DNA of 42,940 nt from Candidatus Atribacteria bacterium (lineage in GTDB: Bacteria > Atribacterota > Phoenicimicrobiia > Phoenicimicrobiales > Phoenicimicrobiaceae), in assembly GCA_011056645.1 (NCBI GenBank), contig DSEL01000182.1:1-42940 (forward strand). The letters are read 5' to 3'. Below are positions 16,993 to 25,912 of the stretch, one piece after another; position 1 is the first letter of the stretch; the number at the start of each line of letters is the position of its first letter. The notes under the pieces were generated by a model that searched no databases, had not been told where the DNA came from, and was given only the letters and a program-made list of their open reading frames with translations. The translations under genes were made by a program, and so were the position numbers.

Positions 16993-17401
16993 TTAAAGAT
17001 TAATAAAAGAATATAGGAGTGTATCATTAGAATGTATTGCTATTATTATTCTCGTTTTACGGTTAGAATTTGTTTATTATCATTACTCTGTAACTTGATT
17101 TAATTTGCATAAATTTTGAGGTAAGGAAAACCCCCCACAAGTAGTTGACACGAACATTTTTTAAAATCAATTTGTATTATCCAAAATCTTATTGTACTAT
17201 AAATAAAAAGATCAGGATTGCTAAGATTTTTCAAAATTTTGACCCGCCTAATTAAATTTTATTTTTATATTTATTTTTTTATAAAAAGATAATGCCTAAC
17301 GAAGTTTAAGCAATGCACAAAAAAAGGAGGTGATCTTTTCAGAACTCTTTGTATGGATAAACCAGAAAAAAAATTAAAATTGAAAGGAGAATTTTATCAT
17401 T
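16993..17401. other. IS right end and leader of the AfuABC-type operon
   Basis: The first part to 17151 is the right end of the insertion sequence, including a TTGACA that faces outward at 17145-17150 but has no -10 at normal spacing. After it comes AT-rich DNA with possible -10 hexamers (TATAAA at 17198). A perfect anti-16S sequence AAGGAGGTGATC at 17324-17335 stands 67 bases before the next gene. The true Shine-Dalgarno of that gene is AAAGGAGAA near 17383. Confidence 0.55.
17330..17377 (+). CDS. Possible 15-residue leader peptide
   Basis: A GTG inside AAGGAGGTGATC opens a short frame (MIFSELFVWINQKKN) that stops 24 bases before the binding-protein gene. The purine tract ahead of it could act as its ribosome site, though the spacing is very short. 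A second 20-codon frame (17353-17415) overlaps the binding-protein start. Both may be chance; the strong orphan Shine-Dalgarno is the reason to list this. Confidence 0.2.
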   Translation: MIFSELFVWINQKKN

Positions 17402-18442
17402 ATGTCAAGCATTAAGAAAAATTTTGTTATTCTTTTCCTCACCTTGATTTTTAGTTTGATATTAGTATGGTTCGTGGGTGAAATGAATATTCCCATACAA
17501 GCTGCCGAAGAATTAAATGCTTATTCAATTTGGCCGGAGAATTGGGCACGACCGATGTTCGAAGAGTTTGAAAAAGCAACCGGGATACATGTAAATTTTA
17601 TTCGTTTTTCTTCCGGTGAGGCCCTGGCACGGGTGATAGCGGAAAAAAACAATCCACAAGTAGATGTTCTTTTCGGCGGACCCGTAGAAACTCACAGTGC
17701 AGGAATTAAAGAGGGGGTATTTGAAGCCTATAAACCACCTTCATATGATGTATTGGAAAGCAGATTTAAAGATGCTGATGGATTTTGGGTCGGCATTGCC
17801 GATGATCCGCTGGTATTTATGTCCAATGCGGAATTTCTGAAAGAAAAAAATCTTAATCCGCCTGCATCCTGGTATGATTTACTCGACCCTGCCTATAAAG
17901 AAATGATCCAAATGGCTGATGCCCGTACTTCAGGCACAGCTGTTACCAGGATATTTACTATTCTCCAAGTTTTTAATAGAGATGAAGAAAAAGCCTTTGA
18001 ATACATGAAAAAATTACGTGCTAATGTACAAGTGTATACAAAAAGTGGTGGAGGAGGAACAATTCCCGTAGGTTTAGGCCAGGCTGGAGCAGGGATATTC
18101 TTTATAGTCGATGCTTTGAAAACACAACAGGAAGGTTATGATGTTGTAGTATCTTTCCCCAAAGAAGGAATTGGTACATCTACCGAAGCAATTGCCTTGC
18201 TTAAAGGAGCTAAAAACCCCGAACTAGGCAAAAAGTTAATAGACTGGGCTTCCAGTCCGGCAATGCAAAATCTTTTTGCAAAATACCAGATTAACTTTAT
18301 TCCTGCCCATCCGGACGTAGAGATTGAACCAAGTCTGGCTGCGGTGATAAAAGACGCAAATATTTTCCCAATAGACAGTGTTTGGGCGGGGGAAAATCGT
18401 GAACGTATTGTAAATGAATGGGTAGAAAAAGTTTTGCCTTAA
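17402..18442 (+). CDS. Extracellular solute-binding protein, FbpA/AfuA type
   Basis: A 346-residue binding protein with an N-terminal signal segment (basic start, hydrophobic core about 9-27, cleavage near IQAAEE). The mature part is a family-1/FbpA-like fold: VDVLFGGPVETHSAG, SWYDLLDPAYKEMIQMADARTSGTA and a C-terminal WASSPAMQNLF are typical of proteins annotated for Fe(III), thiamine, aminoethylphosphonate or hexose phosphate. I do not see the Tyr-Tyr pair that binds iron in FbpA, so iron is not assured; AfuA-like sugar phosphates are an alternative. It heads an operon with permease, ATPase and an unknown secreted protein. Confidence 0.85.
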   Translation: MSSIKKNFVILFLTLIFSLILVWFVGEMNIPIQAAEELNAYSIWPENWARPMFEEFEKATGIHVNFIRFSSGEALARVIAEKNNPQVDVLFGGPVETHSAGIKEGVFEAYKPPSYDVLESRFKDADGFWVGIADDPLVFMSNAEFLKEKNLNPPASWYDLLDPAYKEMIQMADARTSGTAVTRIFTILQVFNRDEEKAFEYMKKLRANVQVYTKSGGGGTIPVGLGQAGAGIFFIVDALKTQQEGYDVVVSFPKEGIGTSTEAIALLKGAKNPELGKKLIDWASSPAMQNLFAKYQINFIPAHPDVEIEPSLAAVIKDANIFPIDSVWAGENRERIVNEWVEKVLP

Positions 18443-18489
18443 CCGATAGCTACTATTAAGTAAGAAATTTATTGAAAGAAAGAGAAAAA

Positions 18490-20199
18490 ATGCCCGCTTT
18501 TTTAAATTTATTTAAGAAAAAAATATCTACTAATTTGCCAAAAGATCCGGCAATTTTACTAAGCATCATGGTAATTTGGTTCTTTTTATTATTATTCATT
18601 ATTTTCCCTTTATCAAAAATAATTATATTAACTTTTGAAAAAGGCGGGCATTTTACTTTATCTAACCTCCTGGAAATCCTGAATAAACGGAATCATATAC
18701 AAGCATTTTGGAATAGCCTTCTTCTGGCTACCCTGGTTGGTTTGTCAGGGACGATTCTTGGTTTTTTCTTTGCTTTTACTTCGGTTAGAGCTAATCTTTC
18801 CAAGGGCTGGTCAAAATTTTTAGACGGCACCATCATACTGCCTCTTATATCTCCTCCCTTCACTACAGCAATTGCCATGATATTTTCCTTTGGGCGGAGA
18901 GGACTTATCACCTATAATCTATTAGGAATAAAAACATTTAATGTTTATGGTTTACATAGTGTACTGTTTGCCGAAACCATTACCTTTTTTCCCATTGCTT
19001 ATCTTACTTTAAAAGCTGTTCTGTCTGGTATTGACCCTACGGTAGAAGATATGGCATTTAGTCTGGGAAGTTCCCGGGGAAGGGTGTTTAGAACTATTAC
19101 CCTACCGCTTGCTATCCCGGGATTAGCAAATTCCTTTCTTTTGCTATTTGCTGCCTCTTTGGCCGATTTTGCCACACCTTTAATTCTGGCAGGAAATAAA
19201 TTTCCGGTACTCCCTACCGAAGCCTTTCTTCAGATTACCGGGTTATTTGATATAAGAGGAGGAGCAGTTTTATCTTTTATTCTTCTGGTCCCCGCTTTTT
19301 TAGTATTTATTCTTCAGAGGTATTGGGTAAGCCGAAAATATTATGTGACTATTACCGGAAAAGCCGGAGCACAGACTCAAATTAAAAGTGTTACTTCCAT
19401 AACCGGAAGAATTTTTCTTGCCGTATGCATCCTTGTTTCCCTTTTAATTCTATATTTCTATATTCTTTTATTCTATGCTTCTATTATAAAGGCATTTGGT
19501 GCCAATTATCAGGTTACTTTACAACATTATACGGTGGTTTTCACCGAGGGATTAAAGGCCATAAAAGATACACTTATTATTGCCACTACGGGAATGTTGC
19601 TGGGGGGGTTTTATGGTGTTATTGTGGGATATTTGATCTCTAAAAAGACCTTTATTTCCCGATCTGCTATGGAGATTATTTCAATGGTCAATTACTCTCT
19701 GCCCGGAACGATAGTAGGAATTGCGTATTTAATTGCTTTTAATAATCCTCCGATTATGATAACCGGAACGGCAATTATTATCATAGCCTGTTATGTCTTT
19801 CGATATGGTGCTACGGGAATTCGGACTACAGTAGCTATTCTTCAGCAAATCGATCCAAGCATCGAAGAAGCATCCTCAAGCTTAGGAGCTAATGCTGCCA
19901 CCACTTTTAAACGTATCACCATACCACTTATCCTTCCCGGTTTATTTAGCGGTTTAGGGATAGTATTTATTCGTTCAATGACAGCAATCAGCGCTACCAT
20001 CTTTTTAATTTCTATAAACTGGACTCTTATTACCGTTCGTATTCTCGAGAAGATGACCGAACTGGAATTAGGCGTAGCTGCTGCGTTTTCCACTCTGGTA
20101 GTCGTAATTGTTTTTATAGTGATTATATTTATTAATTTGTTTCTCAGGCTATTTCGCGGCCCAGGAGCAATCGATATGTCTAACATTTTAGGAGGATAA
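18490..20199 (+). CDS. ABC transporter permease, fused FbpB/AfuB type
   Basis: This inner-membrane permease has two copies of the binding-protein-dependent transport domain in one chain, as in FbpB. Each half has an EAA-type loop that docks the ATPase: [20 protein letters not shown] in the first and [19 protein letters not shown] in the second. About twelve hydrophobic helices are visible across 569 residues. I start at ATG 18490 because an upstream in-frame TTG (18472) lacks a ribosome site. The ATPase gene starts two bases after its stop, and GGAGG sits in its last codons. Confidence 0.88.
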   Translation: MPAFLNLFKKKISTNLPKDPAILLSIMVIWFFLLLFIIFPLSKIIILTFEKGGHFTLSNLLEILNKRNHIQAFWNSLLLATLVGLSGTILGFFFAFTSVRANLSKGWSKFLDGTIILPLISPPFTTAIAMIFSFGRRGLITYNLLGIKTFNVYGLHSVLFAETITFFPIAYLTLKAVLSGIDPTVEDMAFSLGSSRGRVFRTITLPLAIPGLANSFLLLFAASLADFATPLILAGNKFPVLPTEAFLQITGLFDIRGGAVLSFILLVPAFLVFILQRYWVSRKYYVTITGKAGAQTQIKSVTSITGRIFLAVCILVSLLILYFYILLFYASIIKAFGANYQVTLQHYTVVFTEGLKAIKDTLIIATTGMLLGGFYGVIVGYLISKKTFISRSAMEIISMVNYSLPGTIVGIAYLIAFNNPPIMITGTAIIIIACYVFRYGATGIRTTVAILQQIDPSIEEASSSLGANAATTFKRITIPLILPGLFSGLGIVFIRSMTAISATIFLISINWTLITVRILEKMTELELGVAAAFSTLVVVIVFIVIIFINLFLRLFRGPGAIDMSNILGG

Positions 20200-20200
20200 T

Positions 20201-21295
20201 ATGGAAGCAATCGGAATCCATTTAAGCAATATTCATAAAACCTTTATACATCGAATAAAAGGCAAAGTAAAAGCCGTTGATAATGTTAATTTAGACATCG
20301 AACATGCTAAGCTGGTAACCTTATTAGGCCCCTCTGGCTGCGGTAAGACCACTACCTTAAGAATGGTTGCCGGCTTTGAACAACCAGATCAGGGAACTAT
20401 TTTTCTTGGAGAAGAAAATGTGACCAATTTATTGGCAAATAAACGAAATATTGGGTTCGTTTTTCAGAATTACGCTCTTTTTCCCCATCTTTCGATTTAT
20501 GAAAATGTTGCTTATGGTCTAAAAGTAAAAGGGGTTTCTCCACAAGAAGAAAAACAGAGAGTTGATGAAATTTTAGCTATGGTGGGCTTAACCGGGTATG
20601 AAGCGCAGTTTCCTCACCAGATTTCTGGCGGAGAACAGCAGCGGGTAGCCCTTGCCCGTGCCATTGTGATCAGACCAAAAGTTCTTCTCCTGGATGAGCC
20701 TTTATCAAACTTAGATGCAAAATTAAGAGTTCATACTCGGAGCGAAATAAGACGTCTACAGCAATCTCTCCACATGACTTCTATTTATGTTACTCATGAT
20801 CAGGAGGAAGCAATGGCTATATCTGACCACATAGCCATTATGAATAAAGGGAAGATAATTCAGGTAGGAACAGCAGAAGATTTATACTTTCAACCTAATT
20901 CAGAATTTGTTGCGAAGTTTATTGGTAGAATTAATACACTTCCTGCAGAAGTACAAGAAGTGGAAAATGGCTTTATAATGGTAAAAATATTTAATCATGC
21001 TTACAAAATTGCTGCCGTTTCAGAGGGAATTAAACCCCAACAAAAAATAAATGTTTTTATCAGACCAGAATTTGTACAACTTTCTAAAAAGGTAGAAGGG
21101 AAAGAATTAAAAGGAATTGTTACCGAAAAAGTCTTTTTGGGAGAGAAAGTCGAATTTGCCATAGATGTTTATGGACATAGCTTAAATATTACCTCTTACA
21201 ATGCTGTCGAATATGCAAAATATGTATTAAATCAAGAGGTAGAGGTACACCTGGCTGAAAAGGAGCTGAAAATTTTTAAAGAGAAGGGAGATTAA
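20201..21295 (+). CDS. ABC transporter ATP-binding protein, FbpC/PotA type
   Basis: This cytoplasmic ATPase powers the importer encoded upstream. Walker A is GPSGCGKTT (about residues 45-53), the Q-loop is [11 protein letters not shown], the ABC signature is [13 protein letters not shown], Walker B is [14 protein letters not shown], and the switch His lies in [12 protein letters not shown]-terminal TOBE-like regulatory domain follows from about residue 245. The length of 364 residues suits the FbpC/PotA/UgpC group. It starts two bases after the permease stop and ends two bases before the next gene, so all four genes form one transcript. Confidence 0.9.
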   Translation: MEAIGIHLSNIHKTFIHRIKGKVKAVDNVNLDIEHAKLVTLLGPSGCGKTTTLRMVAGFEQPDQGTIFLGEENVTNLLANKRNIGFVFQNYALFPHLSIYENVAYGLKVKGVSPQEEKQRVDEILAMVGLTGYEAQFPHQISGGEQQRVALARAIVIRPKVLLLDEPLSNLDAKLRVHTRSEIRRLQQSLHMTSIYVTHDQEEAMAISDHIAIMNKGKIIQVGTAEDLYFQPNSEFVAKFIGRINTLPAEVQEVENGFIMVKIFNHAYKIAAVSEGIKPQQKINVFIRPEFVQLSKKVEGKELKGIVTEKVFLGEKVEFAIDVYGHSLNITSYNAVEYAKYVLNQEVEVHLAEKELKIFKEKGD

Positions 21296-21297
21296 AA

Positions 21298-21840
21298 ATG
21301 AAAAGAAGGATCTTTATTTTTTTTACCTATCTGTTTTTAGCTTTAAGTATAGCTTGTATTATTTCGGTAGTTGCCGAGCAGCAACCCGGTCCCAACAAAT
21401 ATCACGGAGCGGATTCATTTTTTAAAGCAAAGGGAATTTCCCTTTTTTGGGCTATTCTTAAGGGAACAGAAGAGAGTAATTCTTGGGTATATATTAAAAT
21501 AATTAATCAAGAAAACAGCTTAAAACCGTTTTATGCCTTTAGTCTGATTGCCACCGACCCATTTTCAAATTCGGAAGAATGGATCATTACCGGGCAAAAA
21601 TTAACAAAGGAAAATATAATCAAATTAAATCGAGAATCCTTTAAAAAGATGATGGGGAAAACCTTCTTCTTTTATCAAAGTGAAAAGATAGAAAATTATC
21701 CCAGTGAATTGCCGGATATGACAGTTTATTATTTAAGCGTTCCTGATACCGCTCCGGAATTTCTTGATTTGGAAAAACTCGAAGCCTACTTTAAGGATTT
21801 AGAAAAAAGACTTGAAAAAGTAGAATCTACTGTTAAATAA
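21298..21840 (+). CDS. Secreted protein of unknown function in the importer operon
   Basis: I do not recognise this 180-residue protein. It has a basic N-terminus and a hydrophobic signal segment (about 6-24), with a likely signal-peptidase I site after VVA. A Cys at 20 lacks a proper lipobox. The mature part is soluble and ends in a charged helix (EKLEAYFKDLEKRLEKVES) that could be a short coiled coil. It begins two bases after the ATPase stop, so it probably works with the transporter, for example as a periplasmic accessory or envelope protein. The function is open. Confidence 0.65.
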   Translation: MKRRIFIFFTYLFLALSIACIISVVAEQQPGPNKYHGADSFFKAKGISLFWAILKGTEESNSWVYIKIINQENSLKPFYAFSLIATDPFSNSEEWIITGQKLTKENIIKLNRESFKKMMGKTFFFYQSEKIENYPSELPDMTVYYLSVPDTAPEFLDLEKLEAYFKDLEKRLEKVESTVK

Positions 21841-21897
21841 AAAAAATAGGGACACATCACATTTATATCAAAAGAAATAGGATGTGCCCTATTTTTT
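21841..21897. terminator. Bidirectional terminator between convergent genes
   Basis: Arms 21841-21858 and 21881-21897 pair over 17 bp with one bulged base. The A-rich left side and T-rich right side serve both strands, between the plus-strand importer operon and the minus-strand fusion gene. The AAAAAATAGGG/CCCTATTTTTT core is shared with 15394-15420. Confidence 0.85.
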
Positions 21898-21899
21898 AT

Positions 21900-23828
21900 T
21901 TATTTTATACCAAGACGTTGCTCGGTGGCTTGTAAAATCATTTTTAGGGTTTCACCGTAGGATTTCCCGGCAATCTCGGCCATCTTAACCAGGTGACCAT
22001 CCCAGCACCAACCGGGGTTAGGATTGACTTCAAGGAGCTTCGGGGCGCCATTAGCATCAATTCTCCAATCGAATCGGCAGTAATCTTTACATTCTAACCT
22101 CTCGGATAGTTTCAAGCAGCACTCGATAATGAATTTTTCTACATCTTCCAGAAGCTCAGCAGCAGCAGATTTTATATTCCAATAGGGTGATTCCGGGAGC
22201 CATTTAGACTCATAACCGCAGATCTGCGGCAAATTTTCCGGCAATAATGAATAATCTGCCATAATGATAGGCAGGACAGTATAGGGTTCGGGAGGATTTC
22301 CTATGATTCCCACGCTAAGGTCTTTTCCGGTAAGAAGTTCCTCAACAAGAATGGGCTTATCATAACCAAATTTTTCCCTGATCTCCGAAATAGCATTTAC
22401 TAATTCTTCAAAACTGTTGGCCACGCTGTTTTGGGTAATCCCAAAACTAGAATCCCCGAAGTTTGGCTTTACGATTACCGGAAAACTAAAGGGCAATTCA
22501 AAAGCAGTATCTTCGGGCTTAATAAAGAAAGCTTCCGGTACCGGAATTTCCATTTCCCGTGCAATACCACGCACTAATGACTTATCATAACAGTAAGCAA
22601 GGCATTGTGGTCCCGAGCCGGTGTATGCTATACCGAGCATTTCCAGCAAAGAGGGTATATGCAGTTCTTTTTGTGCATCATTGTAGTAGCCTTCATCACA
22701 CAGGTTAAAGGCAAAATTAATTTTCTCTTTCACTTTTATCAGATCTTGTATTAAAGTATCGTGATTACTCAGATAAGTAAAATTATAATTTTTCAGCTCC
22801 TTTAGCCCTGATTTTAATTGATCTATAGTATAAAAATCATCATCATCAAAGATGGTAGAGGGTTTTAATGGATCTGCTTTTTGTGGATCTCCTAAAATAA
22901 CTACCACATTTTTTAACTCTTTTCTCAGTTTCTTTTTGATGGGTGTCCATTCTTTTTTAGTTACGGCGCTAACAATGATACATCTTTCCATCATGCCCAA
23001 ATCTTGATTTCGTTTGGAATCAGGAGAGAATTGACCATGAAAGGCGATATCACTGAAACCAGCTGTCTCCAAAAGACGATTTAAACTTTCTTTAGAATAT
23101 AGCCTTTCAGCATAGAATTGGTCTGTTATCATCCCTTTTTCTACGTGATTAATAATCTCTCTGGATATGAGACGCTGCTTATCAAGAGAAAGGGAGCGTT
23201 CTCTGCAAACAAAATGCTTTTTATCCATCCACTCCCAAGATCTGGCTTGAAAGTGTTTCTTTAGGTATTCGCCGTCGGTAATCTCAATAAGAAGTTTGCC
23301 CCAGGGCTTTAAAACTCTAAATATTTCCTTTAATACTCTCAAGTCATCCTGAATAGTCTCAAAATAGCCGAAGCTGTTACCCAATATAGTTACAGCATCA
23401 AAAGTATCGGGTGGGGAGGGAATTTTCCGGGCATCACCCTCTCTAAACCTGACATTTAAATCTTCTTTTCTTGCGCGAGCCTTAGCCTTTTGGATCAGAT
23501 AATGAGAGCGATCCAATCCTTCGATATTTTTAAAGTTTCTCCTGGCTAATTCAAGGGAATGTCTGCCTTGTCCGCAACACAAGTCAAGAATTTTATCTTC
23601 CAGCGAGAGTTTTAGAATATCTAAAAATTGAGTAATTTCACCTGCGGTAATGCTCAGGTCGTCTACCACATCGCCATCGGTTTTTAAATAAAGATAATTA
23701 AAGATTCGACTCCACCAATCCGGGCGAACGTGTTCTTCAAGATCAGGAACAGGACCTAAAAATACTTTTCGATCTTTACCGTTTTTCCTTCGCTGGGGAG
23801 GTTTGTCCGAAGTAGTTTTTTGATTCAT
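21900..23828 (-). CDS. Fusion of SAM methyltransferase and D-Ala-D-Ala-ligase-like ATP-grasp
   Basis: The 642-residue protein joins two enzymes. Residues 60-290 are a class I methyltransferase: motif I is LDLCCGQGRH (81-90), with GLDRSHYLIQ (motif II) and GDARKIP (131-137). Residues 305-640 resemble D-Ala-D-Ala ligase: AFNLCDEGYY, AYTGSGPQC, KPNFGDSSFGI (454-464) and the metal-binding FDWRID...LLEVNPNPGW (587-607, with Asp587, Glu600, Asn602). The first 35 residues are basic and look disordered. The substrate is unknown; peptide ligation plus methylation of a small amino acid or peptide is plausible. It is monocistronic, with its own promoter. Confidence 0.85.
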   Translation of the reverse strand: MNQKTTSDKPPQRRKNGKDRKVFLGPVPDLEEHVRPDWWSRIFNYLYLKTDGDVVDDLSITAGEITQFLDILKLSLEDKILDLCCGQGRHSLELARRNFKNIEGLDRSHYLIQKAKARARKEDLNVRFREGDARKIPSPPDTFDAVTILGNSFGYFETIQDDLRVLKEIFRVLKPWGKLLIEITDGEYLKKHFQARSWEWMDKKHFVCRERSLSLDKQRLISREIINHVEKGMITDQFYAERLYSKESLNRLLETAGFSDIAFHGQFSPDSKRNQDLGMMERCIIVSAVTKKEWTPIKKKLRKELKNVVVILGDPQKADPLKPSTIFDDDDFYTIDQLKSGLKELKNYNFTYLSNHDTLIQDLIKVKEKINFAFNLCDEGYYNDAQKELHIPSLLEMLGIAYTGSGPQCLAYCYDKSLVRGIAREMEIPVPEAFFIKPEDTAFELPFSFPVIVKPNFGDSSFGITQNSVANSFEELVNAISEIREKFGYDKPILVEELLTGKDLSVGIIGNPPEPYTVLPIIMADYSLLPENLPQICGYESKWLPESPYWNIKSAAAELLEDVEKFIIECCLKLSERLECKDYCRFDWRIDANGAPKLLEVNPNPGWCWDGHLVKMAEIAGKSYGETLKMILQATEQRLGIK

Positions 23829-23904
23829 AATTCTCCTCTATATTTTTCAAAAATCTTCACAGATTTCACTTTAATAAAAAAATCTTATTTTTTTATTCAT
23901 CCTT

Positions 23905-23933
23905 CTTATACCTAAAATATTCAGGAATGTCAA
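23905..23933 (-). promoter_or_regulatory. Promoter of the methyltransferase/ATP-grasp gene
   Basis: On the minus strand TTGACA (complement of 23928-23933) is followed after 17 bases by TATAAG (complement of 23905-23910). This predicts a leader of about 70 nt before the start at 23828. Confidence 0.75.
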
Positions 23934-24146
23934 TAGGATAAACTCTGTTTTAAAATAAAAAGAAGAATAATTTTGTGCTATGGCGATTACTTTCGCTTGG
24001 TGTAAGCGATACAAAAATTCTGCTAAAAATTTTTTAATTAGTAAAAAAAATGTTATTATAATAATAATTGAGGAAAAATTGATCACCCAAAATTATTTTA
24101 GATTATCAACTTTCTAAAAATTTTAAAAAGGCCTTCCAAGAGGACC
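23934..24146. other. Divergent spacer upstream of the PIG-L gene
   Basis: The region 23829-24146 separates divergent genes. Apart from the minus-strand promoter it holds a TATAAT at 24057-24062, a likely -10 for the plus-strand deacetylase with only a weak -35 (TTAATT). Nothing else is evident. Confidence 0.45.
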
Positions 24147-24974
24147 ATGATAAAACCATTCAAGAAAATTAAAAATAATCGTAAAACCCAAATTCTTATT
24201 GTAATAATAATTTTGTTTGTTTGCGTTTGCGCTGGAATTTTTTGGTATATTAGAACCAATCCAGTTATGCCGCAGTTGACCATTTATTTTTTAAATGATG
24301 TAAAGCTGCCGGAAAAAGACCAAAAAGTTCTGATTTTTTCACCTCATCCTGACGATGAAACACTTGCCTGTGGCGGTTATATTATCGAGTCAATAAAGAG
24401 AGGAGCCGAAGTCAAAATTGTATTGGTTACTGATGGCAATAGGCGCAGTTTAAAAGATCTACGATATTTAGAATTTGAAGCCGCTACCAATATTTTAGGG
24501 GTGTTGGTTAACAATTTAATTTTCTTAAATTATCCGGACGGTAATCTTATCCAAGAAGATCAGGTAGAATTAGAAAAAAATTTCCGAAGCCGGATAGATA
24601 GTTTTAACCCTGATATTGTACTCTATCCTCATCCTAACGACACCCATAAAGACCATGCCATCACCAGCAAAATTGTAGAGAAAATATTAGAACAATCTCC
24701 GAATAAGAAAATTGCTTATAAATACTTAGTTCATCACCCTCTGTATCCTTATCCCAAAAAATACACTCCTGATTTATACACCATGCCGCCAATTAGTTTA
24801 ATTACTTTTGATGGAGGATGGGAAAGATTGATGCTATCGGAAGAAACAAAGAACTTAAAGCAAAAAGTACTTAAATCTTATCAAAGTCAATTAAAGAATC
24901 CCTTACTAAAAAATTTACTCGAATCATTTATTCGGGAAAATGAACTCTTTGCTGTAGAAAGTTACCCCGATTAA
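24147..24974 (+). CDS. Membrane-anchored PIG-L/LmbE-family deacetylase
   Basis: This 275-residue protein has an N-terminal transmembrane helix (about 15-34) after a basic stretch, placing the catalytic domain outside the cytoplasm. The zinc site is shown by HPDDE (67-71) and the second motif HPNDTHKDH (162-170), hallmarks of de-N-acetylases such as LmbE, MshB, BshB and PIG-L. The substrate is probably an N-acetylated glycan or glycoside. AAGAGGA lies just before the ATG. A GNAT-family gene follows 92 bases later, but a shared pathway is not established. Confidence 0.85.
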   Translation: MIKPFKKIKNNRKTQILIVIIILFVCVCAGIFWYIRTNPVMPQLTIYFLNDVKLPEKDQKVLIFSPHPDDETLACGGYIIESIKRGAEVKIVLVTDGNRRSLKDLRYLEFEAATNILGVLVNNLIFLNYPDGNLIQEDQVELEKNFRSRIDSFNPDIVLYPHPNDTHKDHAITSKIVEKILEQSPNKKIAYKYLVHHPLYPYPKKYTPDLYTMPPISLITFDGGWERLMLSEETKNLKQKVLKSYQSQLKNPLLKNLLESFIRENELFAVESYPD

Positions 24975-25066
24975 CCATAACAAACACCCAGATAAACAGA
25001 GAAGAGCACGATACAGTCTTCCAGTGTTTATACGGGTTTCAATGTACGACAATAGGATGAATCAAT

Positions 25067-25714
25067 ATGGATGTAACGAGTATAAAAATTCGTAACTATC
25101 AGATAAAAGATAGAGAGGCTATTCAAAAGATCAGCCTTGAGAACATCGTGTTAGGAGAGCACAGGGATTCTATCTTTGATGATGAGATACTGGCTGACCT
25201 ATTGACCAAATATTTTACTGATTATGAACCTTTATCCTGCTTTGTTGCAGTTAAAGTAAATCAGGTAATTGGTTATATTATAGGAGCTCAGGATATTCGA
25301 AAGATGCGTAGATTAATGAAACATAAGATTGTTCCAGGATTAATATGTAAAGCTTTAGGTCGTCGTCAACTTTTACGCAGAAATAGCCTAATATTACTTA
25401 AAAATATTATATCCAGTTATTTGAAAGGAGAATTTATTTCACCTGATTTTTCCCAAGAATATCCTGCAACTTTGCATATCAACATTAGAGCGGAATACAG
25501 AAGGCAAAATATTGGTTCTTTGCTGATCGATCATTTTCTTGATTTTCTACAGAAGGAAAATGTCCGGGGAGTCCATTTTGGGGTTGTATCAGAAAGCGCA
25601 AAAGATTTTTTTATAAAATTGAATTTTAATATATTGTTTAGCGGGAAATATTCTTTCCTCCGATTTTTATTGGGGAAAACTATTCCTCATTATATCATGG
25701 GTAAGCATATCTAA
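25067..25714 (+). CDS. GNAT-family N-acetyltransferase
   Basis: The 215-residue protein shows the GNAT fold: an N-terminal IRNYQIKDREAI strand-helix, a central CFVAVKVNQVIGYIIG pair of strands, and the acetyl-CoA pyrophosphate loop RAEYRRQNIGSLL. The C-terminal part VHFGVVSESAKDFFIKLNF matches the last core strands. The insertion between about residues 85 and 125 is longer than in minimal GNATs. The substrate is unknown; similar proteins sit near sugar-modifying genes. The start follows AGGA ten bases upstream. Confidence 0.8.
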   Translation: MDVTSIKIRNYQIKDREAIQKISLENIVLGEHRDSIFDDEILADLLTKYFTDYEPLSCFVAVKVNQVIGYIIGAQDIRKMRRLMKHKIVPGLICKALGRRQLLRRNSLILLKNIISSYLKGEFISPDFSQEYPATLHINIRAEYRRQNIGSLLIDHFLDFLQKENVRGVHFGVVSESAKDFFIKLNFNILFSGKYSFLRFLLGKTIPHYIMGKHI

Positions 25715-25840
25715 AAGAAGGTTAGGGAAAAAGCGAGTAGAAGTTTTAATTTTTTCATCGAGATATCCATGTTCTTATCCTCAAATTCCATAATCTCTCT
25801 AAAAAAGTATGCAATAAATTTTTGAAAGGTCAAAAAAATT

Positions 25841-25868
25841 TTGATATTTCTTAATATTGTGGTATACT
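25841..25868 (+). promoter_or_regulatory. Promoter of typA
   Basis: TTGATA (25841-25846), a 16-base spacer ending TGG, and TATACT (25863-25868) make a sigma-70 promoter with an extended -10. It lies about 45 bases before the typA start. Confidence 0.7.
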
Positions 25869-25912
25869 TACAATTTACCCGCCTGTCACTATTTAGGATA
25901 AAGGAAATAAAT

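Larger units (their letters stand above)
15427..17151 (+). mobile_element. ISLre2-family insertion sequence
   Basis: The element encodes one UPF0236/ISLre2-type transposase flanked by imperfect terminal inverted repeats. The left end reads GTGTAAAATTTTAGTAGGGG then TTTTC from 15427. The complement of the right end, read from 17151, gives GTGTCAACTACTTGTGGGGG then GTTTTC. The size of about 1.7 kb is normal for the family. There is no clean 9-bp target duplication; an 11/12 match (15414-15425 versus 17156-17167) is AT-rich and offset, so the exact ends are uncertain. The transposase frame is intact, so the copy may be active. Confidence 0.8.

Noticed and set aside
17145-17150. Outward-facing TTGACA in the right end of the insertion sequence as a promoter for the downstream importer
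   Set aside because: No -10 hexamer lies at 16-18 bases spacing, so a functional outward promoter is not supported.
15414-17167. ATTTTTTAAGAT / ATTTTTTAAAAT as the target duplication of the insertion sequence
   Set aside because: The right copy is offset by several bases from the inverted repeat, has a mismatch and is all A/T, so chance similarity is likely.
17353-17415. 20-codon frame overlapping the start of the binding-protein gene
   Set aside because: Its ATG is about 18 bases from the strong upstream purine site, and its codons are mostly the AT-rich leader and the ribosome site of the next gene.
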